Notes under the pieces: model-generated | What the model was told of the DNA's origin: nothing | The model's database searches: none | The model's input: the letters and a program-made list of their open reading frames with translations, nothing else | Program-made: the position numbers and the translations under genes | In this document: positions 7,043 to 12,196 of the stretch, in pieces | Layout: each line of letters starts with the position of its first letter | How positions within the stretch are numbered: position 1 is the first letter of the stretch | NCBI GenBank assembly: GCA_021813065.1 | Contig: JAKALZ010000028.1 | Coordinates: 1-12,196 of the forward strand | Direction of reading: 5' to 3' | Source of the DNA: a bacterium | GTDB lineage: Bacteria > Spirochaetota > Spirochaetia > Treponematales > Rectinemataceae | Length of the DNA: 12,196 nucleotides

Positions 7043-7062
7043 TCATCCGCGCTCATCCGCGC
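7043..7062. repeat. Two-copy 10-bp tandem repeat at the alaX stop codon
   Basis: TCATCCGCGC occurs twice in direct succession (7043-7052 and 7053-7062). Read on the minus strand, each copy ends in TGA; the upstream copy supplies the stop codon of the alanyl-tRNA editing gene and the second repeats it just downstream. It looks like a small slippage duplication. No rho-independent terminator is visible in the 59-bp gap between this stop and the converging kinase-like gene. Confidence 0.7.
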
Positions 7063-8423
7063 TTACTTGCGCCAGCGGCGGTACCGTCTCGCAGCAAATC
7101 CTTGACGCATTCCACAAAGCGCCGCGCTTCATCTAAGGTCTGAAAATTCGCTCGAAAGAAGGTAAGGCTTCCGCCCCCGCGTCCGCCAAACCGCGCCATC
7201 GTGGGTTTGAGCGCCGTCGCGAGTGCTGGGAAATCGCCGCTGGCAGGCGTCTGCGCCACTACTGTCATCTCCGGGGCAGAGAGCGCAAGCGCTGCCCTGC
7301 CGATCGCCGCCGCGGCTCTCGCGAGCGCGGTTGCCCGATCCGCGTCCTCATCTTCGAGTTCGAACACGAGAACATCGCGGGCACTCGCGGCCGTGGCCGC
7401 TCCTGGCACCTCGCTTCCAGCATTCGCCGCCAGGCTCTTCGCGCTGGGCTTCTCCATCGCGAGCCTTTCGGCCGCGAGTGCCACCGCGTTATCCGCGCTC
7501 TGCTGCGCGTAGCGCTTGCACTTTCGGTCCAGAAGCGCGGCCTTCTCGATGCTCTCAGCCACCCTCGCCGCGAGATTCTCCACTCCCGCGCTCAAGAGAA
7601 GCGCCGCGCGCCGCGCCTCTTCGTACACGCGCGCAAGCACTTCGATAGCATGCGCGCCTGCGACGAAGTAGAGGCGCGTGGTGCCCTTGTAGCGCTCGGC
7701 TGAAAGAATTTTGAGGACTCGAATCTGCCCCGTGCGCTCAACATGCGTGCCACCGCAGGGCGACCAGTCGTACTCATCGATTTCCACAACCCGGATCACT
7801 GCTTCATCAACAGGCGGACGCTTTCTCAGCCTAAAAGACGAAACATCCTCTGGCGGGCAGTAGTGTACGCGCACAGGCACGTCGCTGGCGATCCACGCCT
7901 CAACTTTCGCTTCGATCTCGCCGAGCGAAAGCTCCGCCGGATTCTTCGCGGACACATCGATAGTGCAATACTCCTCGCCGAGATGAAACGAAAGTGTGTG
8001 GATGTCGTAATCTTGCTCAAGCACGGCCGAAAGGAGGTGCTGCCCCGTGTGCTGCTGGGTGTGGTAATGTCGGCGCTTGCCATCGATGCGCAGATGCACG
8101 GTATCGCCGACGCGCAGTGACTTGGCTCCTTCCCCCGTTACCGTGTGCCAGACATCACCATCGATTTCTTGCACATCGACTACCTGGCTGGTGCCGATCC
8201 AGCCGAGGTCGGGAGGCTGGCCGCCACCTTCTGGGTAGAAAATGGTTGCGTCGAACCGTATGTGTACCCGCGCTTCGATTGGGCTGAGCACATCGTCAAC
8301 GGCGGCGGTTTCGTTGCTGTCGGTGTCACTCTCCACGTGCGCGATTTCGAGTACCTTCGCATCAAACTCTGTCCTCGATGGATCTTGATAGAAAATGCGT
8401 TCATTTCGCGCTTCCGCGTTCAT
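7053..8423 (-). CDS. alaX: Alanyl-tRNA editing protein, AlaX-L type with DHHA1 domain
   Basis: A free-standing editing factor that hydrolyses mischarged Ser-tRNA(Ala) or Gly-tRNA(Ala), related to the editing half of alanyl-tRNA synthetase. Its 456 residues contain the N-terminal barrel with FYPEGGGQPPDLG (62-74) and the editing domain with HTQQHTGQHLLS. H125 and H129 fit the first zinc pair; C223 and H227 in SPCGGTHVER supply the second. A helical linker rich in alanine (about 260-345) follows, then a DHHA1-type C-terminal domain with FGGRGGGS (412-419). There is no aminoacylation domain, so this is not AlaS itself. The ATG at 8423 lies 4 bp after the smc stop, with an AAAGGAT ribosome-binding site inside the last smc codons, so translation is probably coupled to smc. 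The gene converges on the kinase-like gene at its 3' end. Confidence 0.92.
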   Translation of the reverse strand: MNAEARNERIFYQDPSRTEFDAKVLEIAHVESDTDSNETAAVDDVLSPIEARVHIRFDATIFYPEGGGQPPDLGWIGTSQVVDVQEIDGDVWHTVTGEGAKSLRVGDTVHLRIDGKRRHYHTQQHTGQHLLSAVLEQDYDIHTLSFHLGEEYCTIDVSAKNPAELSLGEIEAKVEAWIASDVPVRVHYCPPEDVSSFRLRKRPPVDEAVIRVVEIDEYDWSPCGGTHVERTGQIRVLKILSAERYKGTTRLYFVAGAHAIEVLARVYEEARRAALLLSAGVENLAARVAESIEKAALLDRKCKRYAQQSADNAVALAAERLAMEKPSAKSLAANAGSEVPGAATAASARDVLVFELEDEDADRATALARAAAAIGRAALALSAPEMTVVAQTPASGDFPALATALKPTMARFGGRGGGSLTFFRANFQTLDEARRFVECVKDLLRDGTAAGASKRG

Positions 8424-8427
8424 CAGC

Positions 8428-11391
8428 CTATCCTTTTGCCTCGCTCAAATTCGCGCGGTCAGAGTCACCCGCCGACGCCGCCGCGTTCGTCGCGCTCTCA
8501 AAAGCGCCTGCTAGTGGCTTGTCATCGAGTTGGCGACCCTCTTCGTACCGGACCTCTTCTTCCGCGAAAGAGTCTTCGCGGTTGTATATGGGCCGCACGA
8601 TGCCGTTATCATTCTGCACGCGGATCGCGATAGCTTTGGTCACGCCAGATTCCTCCATTGTGACGCCGAGCAGCGTGTCCGCGCAGGCCACTGTCTTCTT
8701 GTTGTGCGTAATCACGATAAATTGGCTCGTTGTGCCGAACTCTCTCAGAAGATTGACGAGCTGGATAATGTTCCCCTCATCGAGGGCGGCGTCGATCTCG
8801 TCGAGAAAGCAGAAGGGAGAAGGCTTCACCATATACGTGGCGAAGAGCAGCGCGATCGCGGTGAGCGTCCGCTCGCCGCCCGAAAGCAGCGAGATATTCT
8901 CGAGCTTTTTGCCTGGAGGCTGCGCATAGATCTCGATGCCGCTCTCCAGCACATGATCCGAGTCCTGCAGACGCAATTCAGCCCGTCCGCCGCCGAAGAG
9001 GCGCCTGAACATATTGTGGAAATTCTTCTTGATGCGATTGTAGGTGTCGACGAAGAGCTGCGCGCTCTCGGTGCGAATTTCGTCCGTGATGCGCACGAGA
9101 TCGCTCCGAGCCTTCACGAGATCCTCGTACTGACCAGAGAGAAAATCGTAGCGTTGCTTTACTTCTTCGAACTCTTCCGGCGCCATGAGGTTGACTGAAC
9201 CGAGCGCCGAGAGTGAGCCTTTGTAGGAAGCCAGGAGCTCACGGATTTCCGAGAGCGGCGCACGAATTTCATACATCCGCGTCTCGAACGCTAAGAGATC
9301 ACGCGAGTAGAGCTCCGTAAATGTATCTTTGAGCGTGCGTATCTCGGTTTCGCTCTGCGCGACCGCCATGTGGAGACTCTCGAGTTCGCCCTGGATGCTC
9401 TGAAGTTTCTGATCGAGCTCCGCGGATTCCTTGCGCTTCTCCGCGAGGTCGGCGGTTCTCAGGCTAATGGAACTCTCAAGCTCATTCATATCCTCGGAGA
9501 GTTTTCTGCCCTTGCGCTCAATATCCGCGAGCTCTTCCTCGAGCGTCTGGATCTCCTCATCAAGCTCAGCGCGTTTCTTCTGCTCACTCGCCAGTTCGTT
9601 CGCGATCTCGCGTCGGTACGCTTCCTGACCGGCGATTTCCCTGCGCAGCACCGAGAGCGCGTCTTGAGCGGCCTCCATCTGCGCCTGAATCTTCGTCTTT
9701 TCGAGCCGTGCCTCTTCGAGGGTCTTGCGGTATGTTTCAATCTTCCTGCCCAAGTCGCCGTTGCGCCCGGAAAGATTCTGATTTTCAGCTTCGAGCTTTT
9801 TCAGCCTATCCTGATGCGCGAGAATTGCCGCGTCGATCCGGCGCTTCTGGGTCATCACGCCCTCGGGCGCGACAAGCTCATTGAGAAAGCTAGGAGCGAT
9901 GGCGATGTACTGCTGGAAATCCCGCTCGAGGCTTTTGGAGCGCTCGGAGAGAGAACGCAGCTCCATGCCGAGCCTCTCGACCTCCTGAGTACGTTCCTGC
10001 GCACTCAAGGTCGGGGCGATGCGCGCGTAGTCCTGAAGTTTGTCCGCCCTCGCCGCGACCGCGCGGGAAATCTCCCCGATGTGATCTTTAATCCGCGATT
10101 CCAGGTTTTGGCGCTCTTCCGCCTGTGACTCTGACTGACGCAGTCGCTCATCGACAAGTTGTGCGATCCGCTCCGTGATCGTATCAAGCTCCACTCTGAG
10201 CTCCGAAGTCTTCTCGCTGATCTCTCTCGATTCAGTGGCATTGCGTCGAATGCTCTCTTCATTAGCCTTCACCGCGAGCGCGGCAGCGGATATGCTCTCG
10301 TCGAACGTTCGAATATTCGCTTCAACTTCGCGAATGCGAGCGCGATAGCCCGCGTATTCGGCCTCGCGGTCGCCTTCTTCGTTCTGAAGCGCCTCGATCT
10401 TCGAGGCGATAGCCCTATCGCGCCCCTCAAGCTGCTCGATCTTGGCTTTGAGCTCTCGCTGCCGCTCGGCAAAGAGCGTCTTCTGTTTTTCCTTGCCATT
10501 CTTCTCAACCGCGAGACCATAGAGGAGCTTTTGCATCTCGACAAGCTTGGCCTCGAGTTCATTGACGAGATCAAGCCCCTGCGACATCGACTGGCTCATT
10601 CGCTCAGCGCGCCGCACGAGTTCCTCACGCTCTTGCTTCTTTTGCTCGAAGAGCGCGCTACTCCTATCTCGATCTCTCACAAACTGCCTGAGCCGTACGA
10701 GGTAGAGATCAAGCTCCGTCTCGAAGATGTGTTCTTTGAGCGTGCGGTACCGCGTGGTTTTCTCGGCCTGCGTTTTCAGCGAATCGTATGAGTGCTTGAC
10801 CTCGCGCACGATGCTCTCGATCTGCCGCATATTCTCTTCGGTCTTGGCGAGCTTGAGTTCCGCCTCGCGCGCACGGGCCTTGTGCTTCGTAATGCCCGCC
10901 GCCTCCTCGAAGAGGTAACGCCTATCCTCAGGCTTTGATGAAAGCACTTGATCGATCCGACCCTGCTCCATCACGGAGTAGGCTGATTTACCGATGCCCG
11001 TATCCCAGAAGAGCTCGCGCACTTCCTTCAGCTTAGACTGTCTTCCATTGATGAAGTATTCATTTTCGCCTGAGCGATAGAGCCTCCGCTTGACTTCAAT
11101 CTCCGGCACATCGAGAGGGAGTGCTCCGCCGTCGTTGCTCATCGTGATCGTCACTTCAGCGACAGAGAGAGGCCTGCGGTTCTCTGTGCCATTGAAGATG
11201 ATATCGCCCATCGACTCCGCGCGGAGACTCCTCGGCGACTGTTCTCCAACGACCCACTTGATTGCGTCGACAATATTGGATTTGCCGCATCCGTTTGGCC
11301 CCAGCAAGGCTGATATTCCCTGCGAGAACTCGATGCGCACCTTATCGGCGAAGGATTTAAATCCGAATATCTCAAGACTCTTCAAATACAC
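8428..11391 (-). CDS. smc: Chromosome segregation protein SMC, short form without a canonical hinge
   Basis: An SMC ATPase that organises and segregates the chromosome, normally with ScpA and ScpB, neither of which is in this window. Head motifs are intact: MYLKSLEIFGFKSFADK at the N-terminus, Walker A GPNGCGKS (31-38), MEQGRIDQVLSSKPEDRR (141-158), SLSALGSVNLMAPEEF (726-741), signature LSGGE (836-840), Walker B CFLDEIDAALD (861-871) and VITHNKKT (893-900). Long coiled coils occupy about 166-450 and 525-725. The protein has 987 residues against about 1170-1190 in most bacteria. The roughly 150-residue glycine-rich hinge is absent, replaced by short proline-containing segments (about 452-520). 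An acidic, low-complexity tail follows residue 938. The start is GTG at 11391 with AAAAGGAA 7 bases upstream. A terminator-like hairpin lies directly before that site, and alaX follows 4 bp after the stop. Confidence 0.95.
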   Translation of the reverse strand: MYLKSLEIFGFKSFADKVRIEFSQGISALLGPNGCGKSNIVDAIKWVVGEQSPRSLRAESMGDIIFNGTENRRPLSVAEVTITMSNDGGALPLDVPEIEVKRRLYRSGENEYFINGRQSKLKEVRELFWDTGIGKSAYSVMEQGRIDQVLSSKPEDRRYLFEEAAGITKHKARAREAELKLAKTEENMRQIESIVREVKHSYDSLKTQAEKTTRYRTLKEHIFETELDLYLVRLRQFVRDRDRSSALFEQKKQEREELVRRAERMSQSMSQGLDLVNELEAKLVEMQKLLYGLAVEKNGKEKQKTLFAERQRELKAKIEQLEGRDRAIASKIEALQNEEGDREAEYAGYRARIREVEANIRTFDESISAAALAVKANEESIRRNATESREISEKTSELRVELDTITERIAQLVDERLRQSESQAEERQNLESRIKDHIGEISRAVAARADKLQDYARIAPTLSAQERTQEVERLGMELRSLSERSKSLERDFQQYIAIAPSFLNELVAPEGVMTQKRRIDAAILAHQDRLKKLEAENQNLSGRNGDLGRKIETYRKTLEEARLEKTKIQAQMEAAQDALSVLRREIAGQEAYRREIANELASEQKKRAELDEEIQTLEEELADIERKGRKLSEDMNELESSISLRTADLAEKRKESAELDQKLQSIQGELESLHMAVAQSETEIRTLKDTFTELYSRDLLAFETRMYEIRAPLSEIRELLASYKGSLSALGSVNLMAPEEFEEVKQRYDFLSGQYEDLVKARSDLVRITDEIRTESAQLFVDTYNRIKKNFHNMFRRLFGGGRAELRLQDSDHVLESGIEIYAQPPGKKLENISLLSGGERTLTAIALLFATYMVKPSPFCFLDEIDAALDEGNIIQLVNLLREFGTTSQFIVITHNKKTVACADTLLGVTMEESGVTKAIAIRVQNDNGIVRPIYNREDSFAEEEVRYEEGRQLDDKPLAGAFESATNAAASAGDSDRANLSEAKG

Positions 11392-11410
11392 AAGACAATT
11401 CCTTTTCCAA

Positions 11411-11458
11411 GCAAAATAAAGAGCACCCGCCGATGCGCTCTCGCGCCGCAGGTGCTCT
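11411..11458 (-). terminator. Strong hairpin with U-rich tail between the EIIA gene and smc
   Basis: Read on the minus strand, an 11-bp stem (11458-11448 with 11430-11420, one U-G pair) encloses a loop that can itself form a GCGC-GAGA-GCGC stem with a GNRA tetraloop. The base of the stem is followed by UUAUUUUG. This is the form of an intrinsic terminator for the HTH-EIIA gene, whose stop is 19 bp before the stem. It ends only about six bases before the smc ribosome-binding site, so it may instead act as an attenuator or a processing stem. Confidence 0.75.
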
Positions 11459-11476
11459 CTTGTGCGCGTTACGCGG

Positions 11477-12130
11477 TTATTGATCCTGCCGAATCAACAA
11501 GTCGTACGCTTCCTGTGCTGTCTTGCAGCCGAGGAGGCTATCCCGCAGCTCTACCACCTTGAGACGCGCGGAGAAAAAGGAGAGCGTCTGCAGATAATAC
11601 GCGTGCTGATTATACGCCGCCGCGATCATAAACAGAAGACGCACAGGCATATCGTCGAGCGTCTGAAAATCCGCGATGTCGCAACGGGAAATACCGATGG
11701 ATACCACGAGGTCTGTTACCGAGTTGAGACGCACGTGGGGAATTGCGATTCCTTTGCCGATCGCGGTGCTCATGAGGTCTTCTCTGCGGAGTATTTCTGA
11801 AACTAGCTCCTGCTTATTCTTGATCTGAGGAGCTGAAGCAAGATTCTCGGCGAGCGCGATAAGCGCGTCACGCTTAGAAGGATAGTTGAGGAAAAGAATT
11901 CTGTCAGGCGAGATGATATTCTGAATTTTAACGCTGCTGATGAGCGCGACTGGCCTGTTTGAAGAAAGACGTTCATTGACCCATCGCTCAATTTCGCTCT
12001 TTTTAAATCTCCAGACGGTGCCGATCTTCCCGGATGGTATCTCGCCTTTCTGGGCCCAGTCGTACACTGTCCTCTCAGATACACGCAAGTACTTCGCTAC
12101 TTCTTCAATGGTCAGGATATCGTCATCCAT
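11477..12130 (-). CDS. Excisionase-type HTH domain fused to PTS EIIA (nitrogen/fructose type)
   Basis: A two-domain regulator of 217 residues. The N-terminal part (about 1-56) is a MerR/excisionase-like helix-turn-helix (HTH_17), recognised from ILTIEEVAKYLRVSERTVYD and the following GKIGTVWRFKKSEIERW. The C-terminal part (about 70-217) is a PTS EIIA type 2 domain like PtsN, with IGKGIAIPHVR placing the phosphorylated histidine at H132 and a second conserved histidine H176 in YNQHAYYLQ. By family knowledge, HPr or NPr would phosphorylate the EIIA domain, and the HTH suggests that phosphorylation controls DNA binding; this is inference. The ATG is preceded by GGAGGGG (12139-12145) at 8 bases. 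No other PTS genes are in the window. I recall such fusions from spirochaetes and some deltaproteobacteria, so the arrangement supports the taxonomic guess. Confidence 0.9.
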   Translation of the reverse strand: MDDDILTIEEVAKYLRVSERTVYDWAQKGEIPSGKIGTVWRFKKSEIERWVNERLSSNRPVALISSVKIQNIISPDRILFLNYPSKRDALIALAENLASAPQIKNKQELVSEILRREDLMSTAIGKGIAIPHVRLNSVTDLVVSIGISRCDIADFQTLDDMPVRLLFMIAAAYNQHAYYLQTLSFFSARLKVVELRDSLLGCKTAQEAYDLLIRQDQ

Positions 12131-12196
12131 GCGATGCGCCCCTCCGGCTTGAAATTGATGACATATTATTGAATCTAGTTGTAAGGTATGTAGATC
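12131..12196 (-). promoter_or_regulatory. 5' region of the HTH-EIIA gene with strong ribosome-binding site
   Basis: The minus strand shows GGAGGGG (12145-12139) 8 bases before the ATG. Further upstream is an AT-rich stretch with TAATAT as a possible -10. No good -35 at proper spacing is seen, so the promoter assignment is weak; the ribosome-binding site is clear. Nothing coding is visible before the window edge. Confidence 0.4.

Noticed and set aside
6994..7052. Possible terminator between the converging kinase-like and alaX genes
   Set aside because: Only a 4-bp CGGC/GCCG stem is seen, and there is no U-tract on either strand.
7053..8423. Truncated alanyl-tRNA synthetase pseudogene
   Set aside because: The gene starts with its own ATG and ribosome-binding site and keeps the GGGQ, HxxxH, CGGTH and DHHA1 motifs without frame breaks, which fits a functional AlaX-L protein.
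9370..10128. Open frame of 252 residues on the plus strand opposite smc
   Set aside because: It lies inside the smc coiled coil. The leucine-rich product is the antisense of repetitive Glu/Lys/Arg codons, and there is no plausible ribosome-binding site or domain.
1..12196. CRISPR arrays, tRNA or rRNA genes, insertion sequences, defence or toxin-antitoxin modules
   Set aside because: No regularly spaced repeats, tRNA arms, transposases or recognised defence proteins were seen; the P-loop proteins present fit PstB, SMC and thymidine kinase families.

Overview
The window comes from a bacterial chromosome of fairly high GC content (by eye above 55 percent, not computed). The best guess is a spirochaete, Treponema or Spirochaeta-like. 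Reasons are a short SMC without a canonical hinge, an excisionase-type helix-turn-helix fused to a PTS EIIA domain, and a DUF4416 protein. This is inferred from gene content, not from a marker gene. Coding density is very high and there are no rRNA or tRNA genes, CRISPR arrays, insertion sequences or phage genes.

Left block (1-3676, plus strand): a phosphate regulation operon. pstB, phoU, a PhoB-type response regulator and a PhoR-type histidine kinase follow one another closely (20 bp gap, 7 bp gap, ATGA overlap). The 161 bp before pstB contains no end of a pstA gene. It holds two inverted repeats and a run of TTAACA-like hexamers spaced 11 bp apart that resembles a Pho box. The kinase has two membrane helices with almost no external loop, so it probably senses phosphate through the Pst/PhoU complex.

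Middle block (3615-6993): a DUF4416 gene on the minus strand converges on phoR and overlaps its 3' end by 62 bp. It is transcribed divergently from a secreted oligopeptide-binding protein gene. The two starts are only 41 bp apart and share one compact AT-rich promoter region. The binding protein has no transporter genes beside it. It is followed after 20 bp by a 371-residue protein that looks like a divergent, extended type II thymidine kinase.

Right block (7053-12130, minus strand, read right to left): an excisionase HTH-PTS EIIA fusion regulator, then a strong terminator-like hairpin, then smc with a GTG start, then, 4 bp further on, an AlaX-type alanyl-tRNA editing protein. smc and alaX are almost certainly cotranscribed.

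The features most worth a second look are the SMC with its hinge replaced by a short proline-containing element, the extended thymidine-kinase-like protein, the candidate Pho box, and the hairpin jammed against the smc ribosome-binding site. I found no convincing wholly new multi-gene system such as a defence island.
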